A stretch of DNA of 64,000 bases from Micromonospora sp. 15K316 (GCF_004348525.1 NZ_SMKG01000005.1:1-64000), one strand, 5' to 3'; numbered from the stretch's first letter, positions 19,624-32,491 are shown. Notes: a model not told the origin generated them from the sequence alone. Made by a program: numbers and translations.

Positions 19624-19637
19624 TGTTTCACGTGCAA
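19624..19637. promoter_or_regulatory. Degenerate parS-like site
   Basis: GTTTCACGTGCAAC differs from the parS consensus GTTTCACGTGAAAC at one base. It lies in the 150-bp convergent gap between the DsbA-family and YbaK-type genes, about 25 kb from oriC, consistent with outlying parS positions in actinobacteria. ParB binding is unproven. Confidence 0.45.
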
Positions 19638-19710
19638 CGACATCGACGCCGGTGAGCAGCGCGCGTGGCCGGGTCCGCGACGGGCCGCGAGGCCGAGACT
19701 GAGCCGCCGG

Positions 19711-20259
19711 TCAGGCGGGCCGGGCCAGCTCCTCGACCACTCGCGCGTTCGGCAGCGCCCCGAGCGCCGGACCGGGCAGCGCGATCTTGCTGTGCCGCAC
19801 GCCGGAGCCGATGATGACGTGCGGCGTGGCGATCACCCGGGAGTCGACGAGGATCGGCCACTCGGCCGGCAGGCCGATCGGGGTGATGCCGCCGTACTCC
19901 ATGCCGGTCAGCTCGACCGCGTCCGCCATCGGCGCGAAGCTCGCCTTGCGGACGTCGAGCGCGCGCCGGGCGACCCCGTTCACGTCGGCGCGGGTGGTGG
20001 CGAGGACGATGCAGGCGGCGTAGCGGACGACGCCCTCCCGCTTACCGGCCACCACCACACAGTTGGCCGAGACGTCCAACCCCACGTCGTACGCCGCACA
20101 GAAGGCGGCGGTGTCGGCGAGCTCGGCGTCGATCGGCGCGACCAGCACCTCGTCCACGTCGACCGGCGCGTCGGCGGGCCACTCCCCGAGCGCCGCGGCG
20201 ACCGGCGGGGCGAGCAGGTCGGGGCGGCTCCGGGCCGGTTCTGTCTTCAGCGTCCCCAT
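19711..20259 (-). CDS. YbaK/EbsC-family aminoacyl-tRNA deacylase
   Basis: A 182-residue protein with the YbaK fold. Marks are ANCVVVAGKREGVVRYAACI in the centre with the conserved Lys, TTRADVNGVARRALDVRKAS, and GGITPIGLPAEWPILVD near the C-terminus. These proteins hydrolyse misacylated tRNAs such as Ala- or Cys-tRNA-Pro in trans. Its presence 2 kb from proS is suggestive, though that enzyme has its own editing domain. The ATG at 20259 is preferred; GTG at 20262 is possible. GGAAGG lies about 12 bp upstream. Confidence 0.85.
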   Translation of the reverse strand: MGTLKTEPARSRPDLLAPPVAAALGEWPADAPVDVDEVLVAPIDAELADTAAFCAAYDVGLDVSANCVVVAGKREGVVRYAACIVLATTRADVNGVARRALDVRKASFAPMADAVELTGMEYGGITPIGLPAEWPILVDSRVIATPHVIIGSGVRHSKIALPGPALGALPNARVVEELARPA

Positions 20260-20369
20260 CACGGGTGTGATCCTTCCACCCGCCGGGCCGCGTCGACCAG
20301 CCGGTCGACCACGCCACACCCGCCGGCCGATCGCGGAACCGGGCGCCGCCGCCACCCGCCCCGACAGGA

Positions 20370-20394
20370 GTGGCCGCGCCGTCGGCGCGGCCAC
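20370..20394 (-). terminator. Perfect 11-bp hairpin
   Basis: Arms 20370-20380 and 20384-20394 pair perfectly around GTC, 12 bp beyond the stop of the small minus-strand membrane-protein gene. It would separate that gene from the YbaK-type gene further downstream. Confidence 0.65.
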
Positions 20395-20406
20395 CCGCGA
20401 GGACAC

Positions 20407-20601
20407 TCAGCTGCCGGCGAGGAAGGCGTTCTCGTTGAGGAACGTACGGTCCCGGTGGGCCGCGAGCTCCTCCGCCCGCAGCGCCTGGGCGCGGCGTACC
20501 TCCAGGTCCTCCAGAGCCTGCCGGACGGCGAGCCGGATCACGCCGTAGAGGAAGACGAATCCGAAACAGTAGAGGATGACAGCGACGAAGACAGCAACCA
20601 T
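20407..20601 (-). CDS. Small single-pass membrane protein
   Basis: A 64-residue protein: one N-terminal membrane helix (VAVFVAVILYCFGFVFLYGV), then a charged amphipathic helix rich in Arg, Glu and Ala. I do not recognise a family function. The ATG start and hydrophobic-then-charged layout look like a genuine small protein, and a clean hairpin follows it. The gap to the upstream NAD(P)-binding gene is 37 bp, so it may be its distal cistron. Confidence 0.65.
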   Translation of the reverse strand: MVAVFVAVILYCFGFVFLYGVIRLAVRQALEDLEVRRAQALRAEELAAHRDRTFLNENAFLAGS

Positions 20602-20638
20602 GCCGTCACGCTAGGTCGAACGTGAACCAGACACGTTC

Positions 20639-21424
20639 TCATCTCCGGCCGGTTCCCCCGTACGTGTCCGCGAGGTGGTCGTCCCAGGTCCGGGTACCGC
20701 GAGGCAAAGCCGTGCTGACCAACCCACCTTCGCGCAGAAGCCGGCCGAGCCGCCCCGGTACGCGTACCGGCAGCAGCGGTCGGTGCGAACGCCGGGCCGC
20801 CCGCCAGGCGCGTACCGCCTCGTCGAAGCGGAGCACCTCGGGCCCGCCGAACTCCTCGATGCCGCCGAGCGGCCCCGCGGCGAGCCGGGCCGCGAGCCGT
20901 ACGCCGACCTCGCCCGGGTCGACGGGCTGGGCGAGGATGCCCGGGTCGCCGATCGTCGGGCCGAGCCGGCTGGCCGTCCGGAGCAGTTCGTCGAGGAACT
21001 CCGCCAGCTGCGTGGCCCGCAGCACCGACCAGGGCACCGGGCCGGCCGCGACTACCTGCTCGGCGGCGAGCTTGTGCCGGTAGTACGGGATCGGCACCTC
21101 GTCCACGCCGACGATGGAGGTGAACACCAGATGCCGGACGCCGGCCCGGCCGGCGGCGACCACCAGCCGGCGCGTTCCGAGCACGTCGACCTGGTAGGTG
21201 CGCCGCCCCGGGGTGGGCATGGTGGCCAGGTGCAGCACGGCGTCCATCCCGGACACCGCCTCGGCCAGCCCGATCCCGGTCGCCAGGTCGGCCACCACCC
21301 ACTCCAGCGTCGGATCGGTGCGCGGCCGCCGGGTCGTGGCCCGTACGGTGAAGCCGTCGTCGAGCAGCCGCGGCAGCACCGCCCGACCGAGGCGACCTGC
21401 CGCGCCGGTGACCAGCACCCTCAT
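20639..21424 (-). CDS. NAD(P)-binding atypical short-chain dehydrogenase (NmrA-like)
   Basis: A 261-residue Rossmann protein. It starts MRVLVTGAAGRLGRAVLP with the GxxGxxG dinucleotide loop (TGAAGRLG). VLHLATMPTPG and VFTSIVGVDEVPIPYYRHK follow the pattern of extended and atypical SDRs, where Tyr-x-x-x-Lys is present as YYRHK. It resembles proteins annotated as NAD(P)H-binding or NmrA-like that sense or use pyridine nucleotides. No substrate can be assigned. It lies 18 bp downstream of the GAP-family membrane protein on the same strand, so co-transcription is likely. Confidence 0.88.
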   Translation of the reverse strand: MRVLVTGAAGRLGRAVLPRLLDDGFTVRATTRRPRTDPTLEWVVADLATGIGLAEAVSGMDAVLHLATMPTPGRRTYQVDVLGTRRLVVAAGRAGVRHLVFTSIVGVDEVPIPYYRHKLAAEQVVAAGPVPWSVLRATQLAEFLDELLRTASRLGPTIGDPGILAQPVDPGEVGVRLAARLAAGPLGGIEEFGGPEVLRFDEAVRAWRAARRSHRPLLPVRVPGRLGRLLREGGLVSTALPRGTRTWDDHLADTYGGTGRR

Positions 21425-21442
21425 CCGATCCTCCTCGAAGCC

Positions 21443-22093
21443 TCACTCCGTCAGGTCGAGCACCGTCACCAACACGTAGAACACAATCACGATCTCGCTG
21501 ATCACCCAGGCGTTCCGGTCGGACCACTTCCGGATCCGGGGCAGCAGTGAGGCCGCCCGCCGGCCCGCCAGCAGCAGGGCGAGCAGCGGCAGGGCCAGCA
21601 GCCCGAGGGTCAACCCGACGAACGGCAACAGGTGCCACCACGAGAGATCGTGCCGGGCGACGCTCGCGCCGACGGCCGCCATGGTGAGGTCGTCCGACGG
21701 TGAGGTGGCGACGAGGAACACCCCGAGCCGTGCCGCACGACCCGGCCCGGCGTGCTGGAGAGCGGTCAACCAGCGTGGCGTGCCGGTCTGCCGGCGGCGC
21801 AGGTAGACGACCACCGCGAGCACGGCCAGCAGCACCAGCACCGCCCAGTCGATCCGTCGCGCGGTGTCCTCCAGGTGGCCGACGTCGGTCTCCGCCCGGT
21901 CGGCGAAGCCTCGCACCACCCTCGTGACGAGCCACCCGACGGTCACCCCGACGGTGACCACCGCGCCCACACCGCCCAGGTATCCGAGTGGTGCCGCGCG
22001 CGGACGATCGGCCGAGGGGAGCAGCACCGCCGCGACGAACTGCGTCCCGGCGACCATCACCACGGCCAGCGGCAGGACGGTCAGGAAATTCAT
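21443..22093 (-). CDS. GAP (Sap) family membrane protein
   Basis: A 216-residue protein with about six membrane helices. The N-terminal MNFLTVLPLAVVMVAGTQFV helix, the loop before FLVATSPSDDLTMAAVG, and the final WSDRNAWVISEIVIVFYVLV helix match the GAP family, whose mycobacterial members help export surface glycolipids. The substrate here is unknown. It precedes the SDR-like gene and is separated from the MFS gene at 22210 by about 115 bp. Confidence 0.75.
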   Translation of the reverse strand: MNFLTVLPLAVVMVAGTQFVAAVLLPSADRPRAAPLGYLGGVGAVVTVGVTVGWLVTRVVRGFADRAETDVGHLEDTARRIDWAVLVLLAVLAVVVYLRRRQTGTPRWLTALQHAGPGRAARLGVFLVATSPSDDLTMAAVGASVARHDLSWWHLLPFVGLTLGLLALPLLALLLAGRRAASLLPRIRKWSDRNAWVISEIVIVFYVLVTVLDLTE

Positions 22094-22209
22094 CCTGTGC
22101 CCATCCTCGCGGCCCCGATCACTCGCCGGGCCCGGTTCGCTCCACCCCGGCTTCGGTCACGACGTTGTCGCCGCCCGCCGTCCGCCACCTCGGCGACAGG
22201 TCGAAGGGG

Positions 22210-23589
22210 TCAGGTGGAGCTCGGGGGTGGCGCGGTGGCCGGGGTCACGCGGGTGGAGAGGAGAGCGCCGCCCAGGGCCAGGACGGCCGAGATCGCGAGG
22301 GTGGCCAGGAAACTGCCCGCAGCGGGAGCCGAGCCGCTGGCGAGCACGGCGCCGGTGAGCGCCAGCACGGTCGCCGCGCCGAGCGAGTCGCAGAGTTGCA
22401 GCGACGAGCTGCTGCGGCCCTGCTCACCCGGGGCGGAGAGCTCCAGGGTGAGGGCCGACAGCGACGGGTAGAGCAGACCCATGCCCAGCCCCGCGACGGC
22501 CCAGCCGAGTACGGCCACGGCGACCGGCGTACCCGGCACGAGGGTGAGCCCGACCGTGCCGATGCCGGCCGTGAGGCAGGCCAGCCCGGCGCGCGGGAGG
22601 CTGGCCCGCGAGGCCGGCGCCGCCATCCGCCCCTGGATCCAGGAGCCCGCCGACCAGAACAACGCCCCGACCGTCAACACCAGCCCGGCCGCCGTCGGCG
22701 AGAGACCACGTTCCCGGGAGAGCATCAGCGGTATGACCACCTCGGCGCCGACGAACGCCGCCGAGGCGAGCCCGCGCAGCCCGACCACCGTGGGCAGCCC
22801 CCGGGCGGCCCGCAGCGACCCCGGCGGCAACAGGCGCGGCGCGCAGAGCAGCAGGCCGACGATCGCGACCGCCGAGAGCGCCCCGCCGAACACGCCCCGC
22901 TGCTGGCCCCCGATGTGCAACAGCGCCGCGCTCACCCCCGCCCCGCACGCCCAGCCGATCCGCGCCACCGCGCCCGCCGGCACCCCGGTCACCGCCGGTG
23001 CCGCGACGGACCGCAGACCGGGGCGGATGAGCAGCGCCGCCGGCACGGCCACCACCGGCACCGCGAGGAAGACCCAGCGCCAGTGCAGGTGCTCCACGAC
23101 CAGCCCGGCCAGCGCCGGGCCGACCAGCGACGGTACGACCCACGCCGCGGCGAACGCCGCGAAGATCCGCCGATGCAGCTCCTCCGGGTACGCCTGCCCG
23201 ACGATGACGTACAGCGCCACGGAGAGCAGCCCCGAGCCGAAGCCCTGCACCACCCGGCCGACGACCAGGACCTCCATCGCCGAGGCCGTGCCGGCGACGA
23301 CCAGCCCCGCCACGAACCAGAGCAGCCCGTGCCACATCGGCGCGCCCGGCCCGCGGGTGTCGCACCAGATGCCGGACAGCACCATGGCGAGCACACCCGC
23401 GGCGAAGGGGCCGCCGAAGGCCAGCCCGTAGAGGGCGAGCCCGTCCAGGCTGCGGGCCACGGTCGGCATCGCCGTACCGACCGCCAACGCCTCGAAGGCG
23501 AGCAGCGAGATGAGCGCGACGCTGCCCACCGTCATGGCGCGCAGCCGGGGGGTGAAGAGTCCCGGCGGCGGCGAGAGGGTCGCCGTCAC
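22210..23589 (-). CDS. MFS transporter, drug:H+ antiporter type
   Basis: A 459-residue polytopic protein with 12-14 membrane helices. Loop 2-3 carries SGIWCDTRGPGAP in the motif A position, and helix 4 has VVGRVVQGFGSGLLSVALYV, the motif B arginine region. Helix 5 contains WVVPSLVGPALAGLVVEHLHW, motif C of the drug-exporter families. A multidrug-type exporter is likely; the substrate is unknown. The start may be GTG at 23589 or a slightly later one. No dedicated regulator gene adjoins it. Confidence 0.88.
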   Translation of the reverse strand: MTATLSPPPGLFTPRLRAMTVGSVALISLLAFEALAVGTAMPTVARSLDGLALYGLAFGGPFAAGVLAMVLSGIWCDTRGPGAPMWHGLLWFVAGLVVAGTASAMEVLVVGRVVQGFGSGLLSVALYVIVGQAYPEELHRRIFAAFAAAWVVPSLVGPALAGLVVEHLHWRWVFLAVPVVAVPAALLIRPGLRSVAAPAVTGVPAGAVARIGWACGAGVSAALLHIGGQQRGVFGGALSAVAIVGLLLCAPRLLPPGSLRAARGLPTVVGLRGLASAAFVGAEVVIPLMLSRERGLSPTAAGLVLTVGALFWSAGSWIQGRMAAPASRASLPRAGLACLTAGIGTVGLTLVPGTPVAVAVLGWAVAGLGMGLLYPSLSALTLELSAPGEQGRSSSSLQLCDSLGAATVLALTGAVLASGSAPAAGSFLATLAISAVLALGGALLSTRVTPATAPPPSST

Positions 23590-23689
23590 CGCGGGCCCGA
23601 CGGTGCGGAACCGAACGCTTCGATCGACATGCGCTCAGCTTGCGACCTCAACCCCGATTCAGGTCAACCCGGAACCGGCGGATCCCGCG

Positions 23690-23950
23690 TCACGCGCTCT
23701 CCAACGCCTCGCCGATGCCCTTCACCAGTCCCGAGAAGTGCTGGTCGGCCAGGAGGTGGCCGGCGGTGATCACCAACGCCACCGGCCACTCGATGATCTG
23801 GAGCGCGGCGAGCAGCCCCAGCCCGCCGTAGTAGGCGACCTTGTCGGCGGGCGGGACCGCCAGCTCGCCCAGCAGCGGCACGTGCACCCGCCGGTTGTAC
23901 ATCTGCACCGTCTCGCGGGCCCCGTTGAGATGTCGGGTCAGTGTGCTCAT
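23690..23950 (-). CDS. Small membrane-associated protein upstream of the P-type ATPase
   Basis: An 86-residue protein with a hydrophobic central segment (YYGGLGLLAALQIIEWPVALVI) that could make one or two membrane passes, and a polar C-terminus. The ATG at 23950 has GGGAGG six bases upstream. It diverges from the giant P-type ATPase gene with about 215 bp between them. Mycobacterial ctpH also has small membrane-protein neighbours, so a functional link is conceivable but is only inference. Confidence 0.7.
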   Translation of the reverse strand: MSTLTRHLNGARETVQMYNRRVHVPLLGELAVPPADKVAYYGGLGLLAALQIIEWPVALVITAGHLLADQHFSGLVKGIGEALESA

Positions 23951-24164
23951 TCGGCCTCCCCGTTGACTCCTACCACCGACCGCATTCCACCGGCGATCCG
24001 GTCCATGCGCCGTCACCGGCGGAAAATTCCTCTGCTCAGAGGGCATAACGGACGGAACTGCGGGAAGCCAGGCCGCCGGACGTGAGCGCGGGAGGCGAGA
24101 TGGCGTACGGCAGGGACAGCAGGGCAGGGGAGTCACGCCGGCACCGGTCCGGCCGTACGCCTCG

Positions 24165-28670
<4,506 letters not shown>

Positions 28671-28731
28671 CCGGCTCCCGCCGGCATGGCCGGCCCGTTC
28701 CCGGGTACGGGCGAGCGTGGAGGTGGGCGCG

Positions 28732-29532
28732 TTGGCAGAGCAGCCGGAGGTCACGTTCATCGGCACGGCCACCACGGTGCTCCGGATCGGTGGGTTCACC
28801 CTGCTCACCGATCCGAACTTCCTGCACCGCGGGCAGCGGGCGTACCTGGGCAAGGGGTTGTGGTCGCGCCGCCGCACGGACCCGGCCCTGGGCATCGCCC
28901 AGCTGCCCGCGCTGGACGCGGTGCTCCTCTCCCACCTGCACGGCGACCACTTCGATCGGGTGGCCAAGCGGGAGCTCGACCGGAAGCTGCCGATCCTCAC
29001 CACCCCCGCCACCGAGCGGAAGCTACGTCGCTGGGGCTTTGACGCCGCGCAGGGGCTGCCCACCTGGCAGTCGCACGAGCTGCGCGGCGACGGCGAGCTC
29101 CTGCGCCTGACCTCGCTCCCCGGCCGGCACGGGCCCGGCCTGGTCGACCGGCTGATGCCCGACGTGATGGGCACGATGATCGACCTGGTACGCGGCGACG
29201 CCCGGGCGTTCCGCCTCTACGTCACCGGCGACACGCTCAACCGTCCGCAGCTCGCCCAGATCCCGCAGCGGTACCCGGAGATCGACGCGATGCTCATCCA
29301 CCTCGGCGGCACGAAGGTCGCCGGAATCCTGCTCACCATGGACGCGCGGCAGGGCGCCGACCTGGTCGAGCTGGTGCGGCCGAAGCTCACCGTGCCGATC
29401 CACTACGACGACTACCCGGTGTTCCGCTCGCCGCTGTCGCACTTCGTTGCGGAGGCGCGACGGCGGGGCATCATCCGGCAGGTACGCACCATCGAGCGCG
29501 GCGAGACCGTCCCGCTCAGCCCACCCGTCTGA
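28732..29532 (+). CDS. Metallo-beta-lactamase-fold hydrolase (UlaG-like)
   Basis: A 266-residue protein with the metal motif SHLHGDHFD (H-x-H-x-D-H) at about residues 65-73. Further metal ligands lie in PGRHGPG and in the YVTGDT Asp, and the final histidine is in VPIHYDDYPVF. It resembles the UlaG/L-ascorbate-6-phosphate-lactonase branch, so a hydrolase acting on a lactone or phosphoester is likely; the substrate is unknown. I prefer the TTG at 28732, which has GGAGG six to ten bases upstream; GTG at 28717 is the alternative. It follows the P-type ATPase by about 60 bp on the same strand. Confidence 0.9.
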   Translation: MAEQPEVTFIGTATTVLRIGGFTLLTDPNFLHRGQRAYLGKGLWSRRRTDPALGIAQLPALDAVLLSHLHGDHFDRVAKRELDRKLPILTTPATERKLRRWGFDAAQGLPTWQSHELRGDGELLRLTSLPGRHGPGLVDRLMPDVMGTMIDLVRGDARAFRLYVTGDTLNRPQLAQIPQRYPEIDAMLIHLGGTKVAGILLTMDARQGADLVELVRPKLTVPIHYDDYPVFRSPLSHFVAEARRRGIIRQVRTIERGETVPLSPPV

Positions 29533-29586
29533 CGGCCGGCGCGGACCGGCCCGACGCCAGCAGCCCGATCGTGCTTGACTGCCGGC

Positions 29587-29742
29587 ATGGAGCTGAGCAT
29601 CGACGTCGACGGCGGACAGCTCCCGGCGACGCTGGACCTACCGGCGGGCCCGGTTCGCGGTGCGGTGGTCGCCCTGCACGGCGCCGAGGCCCGGGAGCGC
29701 TCGTACTTCTGCTACGCGCACCTGGCTGGCCTGGAGGTGTGA
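29587..29742 (+). pseudogene. Truncated alpha/beta hydrolase, N-terminal fragment
   Basis: The open frame encodes 51 residues that match the beginning of a dienelactone-hydrolase-type alpha/beta hydrolase: MELSIDVDGGQLPATLDLPA, then RGAVVALHGAEARERSYFCY, with the oxyanion-loop HG. It stops after HLAGLEV, before the nucleophile elbow, and I find no continuation in any frame downstream. The break lies about 500 bp from the tRNA-Ala att repeat, so a deletion linked to mobile-element activity is possible. Confidence 0.7.
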
Positions 29743-29771
29743 GGAGGGCTACCGCCCTCCCCACACCGCTG

Positions 29772-30167
29772 TCACCGTTCAGGCAGCTCCGCAACCTCGG
29801 ACTCCTCAGGCGCGGGCCGAAGCAGGCCCAGCTGCGGGTCGAAGCAGACGAGGCCATGCTCAGCGGCGATTCGTGCGGCGCCGGCCGACACCTCTTCGCA
29901 ACGGCTGAACACCATGGGGAAGTAGATGATCGGGCCCGATGCCTCCTTGATCAGTGGCCCCGTCGACCACGGGCTCCGCTCCTCGCCGTCGTCCTCGGTG
30001 AGGTCGACCCAGCGCCCCAGGAGCGCCTCGACGTAGGCACGGATACGCGGCGTCGGCGGGATCTGGCCCCCACCGAGGTACCTCTCGTAGAGCGCCTTGA
30101 AGTCGGCCAGCGCCGCCGCGTTGTCGGCGGGCCTGTCACCTTCCCACACCGCCAGGTCGTAGCTCAT
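29772..30167 (-). CDS. Conserved hypothetical protein starting MSYDLAVWEG
   Basis: A 131-residue soluble protein. The start MSYDLAVWEGDRPADNAAA and the end CFDPQLGLLRP are of a kind I associate with a scattered actinobacterial family of unknown function. The middle contains a Trp/Asp-rich stretch WVDLTEDDGEERSPWSTGPL. No catalytic motif is recognisable. The ATG at 30167 is preferred to an upstream extension that would run into the att repeat. It lies just outside the tRNA-derived repeat, on the chromosomal side. Confidence 0.7.
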   Translation of the reverse strand: MSYDLAVWEGDRPADNAAALADFKALYERYLGGGQIPPTPRIRAYVEALLGRWVDLTEDDGEERSPWSTGPLIKEASGPIIYFPMVFSRCEEVSAGAARIAAEHGLVCFDPQLGLLRPAPEESEVAELPER

Positions 30168-30257
30168 GCGCCGCAGTGTGCCAGGCAGCAACGACATGTC
30201 CCGCAGCGACCGGGCGGCGAGGCGGCCGCCGTCGACAGCAAAATCAACCAAGGAAAC

Positions 30258-30306
30258 TGCTGGTGGAGCCCAGGGCACTCGAACCCCTAACCCCTGCCTT
30301 GCAAAG
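30258..30306. repeat. att repeat, left (partial tRNA-Ala copy)
   Basis: A 49-bp copy of the tRNA-Ala 3' half that matches 32680-32728 except for one base. Similarity to the right copy continues weakly for about 15 bp to its left and stops abruptly on its right, at the anticodon region. Confidence 0.85.
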
Positions 30307-30397
30307 ATCAAGACTCCTGTCGGCCAACGTCGGCCACTGCCGCTGACCTGCTCGACCTGTCGGCCGGTGTAGCTCTCCCCCTGCCCGTGTCGGCCGG

Positions 30398-30420
30398 CTT
30401 GGCTGTACTGATGGCTGTAC
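30398..30420. repeat. Candidate integrase arm-type site, left
   Basis: A 23-base copy of a sequence repeated at 32632-32654 with one difference. It contains two tandem GGCTGTAC octamers 12 bp apart. It sits 91 bp inside the left att repeat. Confidence 0.55.
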
Positions 30421-30434
30421 AGCCAGGCGGCGTC

Positions 30435-30773
30435 CTACTCGTCGAGCGCTTCGTCACTCCACCGGAACGACGCCTCACCGCCACGAATGTGAAGGATGAA
30501 GTCCGCGACCTCCTGGCCGTCCGGCTTGACCAAACCGACCGTCTGGCAGATCTGAGCCTGGACCGCCTCCCAGGCGTCAACGTCCAGGTCGCCGGCCGCG
30601 TCCACCAACTCGACCTCGCGCTGGAAGAGCGGCGCTAGCTCGACAAAGCCCGGTTCTGGCTCAAACCGCCCTGCAAACCACGGCTGATCGACACCATGCA
30701 CCCGAATCCGGGCGACCACCTCCCCACCTTGACGGAGCTGCCAGAGCTGGGCGTCCCTGTGGTCATCAGGCAT
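30435..30773 (-). CDS. Conserved hypothetical protein inside the element
   Basis: A 112-residue soluble protein with the sequence style of a real family: LWQLRQGGEVVARIRVHGVD, FEPEPGFVELAPLF and FILHIRGGEASFRWSDE. I do not know a function. The ATG at 30773 is preceded by TAGGGT six bases upstream, the pattern of a leaderless actinobacterial promoter. It lies near the left end of the tRNA-Ala element and may be cargo. Confidence 0.7.
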   Translation of the reverse strand: MPDDHRDAQLWQLRQGGEVVARIRVHGVDQPWFAGRFEPEPGFVELAPLFQREVELVDAAGDLDVDAWEAVQAQICQTVGLVKPDGQEVADFILHIRGGEASFRWSDEALDE

Positions 30774-30948
30774 GGCCGAACCCTAGAGCACCATCAGTTT
30801 GGAAGAGCGAAGATCGCAGCCTGCGAGGTCCTGGTGGGCCAGGTGAAGGCAGGAAACGTGCGACCGTTCGTGCCCCGTGGTGACCGTCCGGGGTACCCGC
30901 TACTGGCACGTAGATGGCACGGCGGCCTACGCGGGCTAGTTTGGGTTG

Positions 30949-31224
30949 GTGGATGAGCTTCTGGCGATCGTGTTGGTTGTCGGCTCCTTGGCGGCCACCT
31001 TGGGATTTCTCGCATGGCTGGCGGCCAGGGTTCGTCGCCGAGGTATCGGCGACAACGTCATGGGACCGTTCGAGGAGATCTGGCATCCAGCCGCTCATCG
31101 ATTCCGTGCAGAGATCAAGGTGCACGAGGAACGCATGGTGCCGCTGCCATCCGCTGGAGATCCGAAGCGGCGGGATCGTGGCGGAGTTGCTGGGCCAGGA
31201 GAGTCTCGCTCGAAGAGCCGCTGA
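30949..31224 (+). CDS. Small membrane-anchored hypothetical protein
   Basis: A 91-residue protein with an N-terminal membrane helix (LAIVLVVGSLAATLGFLAWL), a basic stop-transfer segment, and a cytoplasmic stretch that includes MGPFEEIWHPAAHRFRAEI and EERMVPLPSAGDPKRR. This pattern recurs in actinobacterial hypothetical proteins. The last 15 residues look less conserved. I chose the GTG at 30949, three bases after a TTG. A large inverted repeat begins 55 bp after its stop. Confidence 0.65.
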   Translation: MDELLAIVLVVGSLAATLGFLAWLAARVRRRGIGDNVMGPFEEIWHPAAHRFRAEIKVHEERMVPLPSAGDPKRRDRGGVAGPGESRSKSR

Positions 31225-31278
31225 GGCGCACATACCTCTCCAGCGAGCGGATCTCCTCGTCGGGCAGTCGTAGACCGT

Positions 31279-31352
31279 CCAGCCTCCCCGGACGGGGACA
31301 AGGTGGAGCGCCCTACCGGACGAACGACCTTGGCCCCGTCCGGGGAGGCTGG
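31279..31352. repeat. 26-bp inverted repeat
   Basis: Arms 31279-31304 and 31327-31352 pair at 25 of 26 positions around a 22-base spacer. It could terminate the small membrane-protein gene, but such length is unusual for a terminator and suits a mobile-element structural site. Confidence 0.8.
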
Positions 31353-31750
31353 TAGCCCTCGTGGTGCCCGGCGAGGTGAGCCGCGGCGGCATCTCTGAGG
31401 AGGGCCGAGGTTCGGGGCGAAGCCCCGAGGTCTTCTCGGTTTTGTCTCCCGAAGCGTGGCCGGCCGGCCCGGCCGATGCCGGCCGGAGGTCGCAGCAGGC
31501 CGGGGCCGGGCCGGCGCGGCCCGCTTGCGGGCCGCCTTGATCTGATAGAGCGGAATTCGGCAGTGCGCTCCGTACCGGCGGTGTCCTCGGTCGACTGAGG
31601 CGCGACAGTCGTCCGCGAACTGATCTGCGACCTCCGCGCGGATCGCGGCATATCCGCGCGCCTGACCTTGGTTCAAACGGTGACAGTCTCAAGGGCGGAT
31701 CTCTGCCGAGGGCCCTCGACCGGGCTCGGGCTGCTTCGCGCAGTGAACGG
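31353..31750. other. Gene-free hairpin-rich segment of the element
   Basis: I find no convincing gene here. It holds a 7-bp hairpin (31412-31418 with 31422-31428, loop GAA) followed by a T-rich stretch, and a perfect 9-bp hairpin (31516-31524 with 31527-31535, loop TT). Weak minus-strand open frames exist but run through the hairpins. A replication or transfer origin of the former element is possible. Confidence 0.5.
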
Positions 31751-32470
31751 TCAGGGCGTGGACGCCCGCCGAACCTGCTCGAAGCGGAACTCGCGAATGA
31801 AGCAGTCTCGTGGTTGGCCGACCGCGAAAAGCACGCAGTCGATGACCGATCGCGCGGTGAGGTCGCCGTTTACCTGTCGGGGCCCGTCCTGAACGAAGTC
31901 CGGCGGAAACAGTGAGATAACGCGGATCCCTTCCGGCCGGAGCCGGTGCGACAGGATCTCAGCGAGCCCGGCGTGGGCGTGCTTAGCGGCGTAGAACGCG
32001 GGATGTGCACCCGAGCGGCGGTGCCCCACCTCGCCGCACGCGGAGATCATGTTGACGATGTCGGGCCGCGACGATGCCCGTAGCAGCGGCAGTAGATTTT
32101 TGGTCAACAACATGGTGCCGGTCCCGCCCGCAGCCATCACGCTTTCGATCTTGTCGTCCGAGACGTCTCCCAGGTCGTCACCTTCGATGTATGGGGCACC
32201 ATTGTTGATCAGCACATCGAGGTGCTTCGTCCGTTCGGCCACCGCCGCGGCGAACGCGCGCACCGACTCCGGTACGGCGAGGTCGCAGTGAAATGCATCA
32301 GCCCGACCTGGCCCCCGCTGGCTGATCGCATCGGCGACAAGCTCGGCCGCAGCCAGGTCGCGGGCCGAGAGGAAGATCTGTGCACCGCGCTCGGCGAAGG
32401 CTTCGGCCAGTAGCCGTCCGGTGTGACGTGCGGCACCGGTGATGGCGACGCGCAGGCCGTCAAGATTCAT
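31751..32470 (-). CDS. Short-chain dehydrogenase/reductase
   Basis: A 239-residue classical SDR. The cofactor loop TGAARHTG near residue 11 is atypical because His stands where the family usually has Gly or Ile. NNGAPY is the NNAG equivalent, the catalytic Ser is in NMISACGE, and the catalytic Tyr-x-x-x-Lys is FYAAKHAH. It should reduce or oxidise an unknown alcohol or carbonyl with NAD(P)(H). It is inside the tRNA-Ala element and is probably cargo. A candidate MerR-type operator lies 20-40 bp upstream of the ATG at 32470. Confidence 0.9.
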   Translation of the reverse strand: MNLDGLRVAITGAARHTGRLLAEAFAERGAQIFLSARDLAAAELVADAISQRGPGRADAFHCDLAVPESVRAFAAAVAERTKHLDVLINNGAPYIEGDDLGDVSDDKIESVMAAGGTGTMLLTKNLLPLLRASSRPDIVNMISACGEVGHRRSGAHPAFYAAKHAHAGLAEILSHRLRPEGIRVISLFPPDFVQDGPRQVNGDLTARSVIDCVLFAVGQPRDCFIREFRFEQVRRASTP

Positions 32471-32491
32471 GGCCGAAGTGAAGCATCTGAA

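Noticed and set aside
30308..30580. A possible integrase C-terminus at the left end of the element
   Set aside because: The frame has no integrase motif (no Arg-His-x-x-Arg-Tyr pattern). The repeated GGCTGTAC sequence fits arm sites better.
31095..31676. A minus-strand open frame of 193 codons in the element
   Set aside because: It runs through all three hairpins and has basic low-complexity composition, although its first 45 residues look slightly protein-like. I could not support it as a gene.
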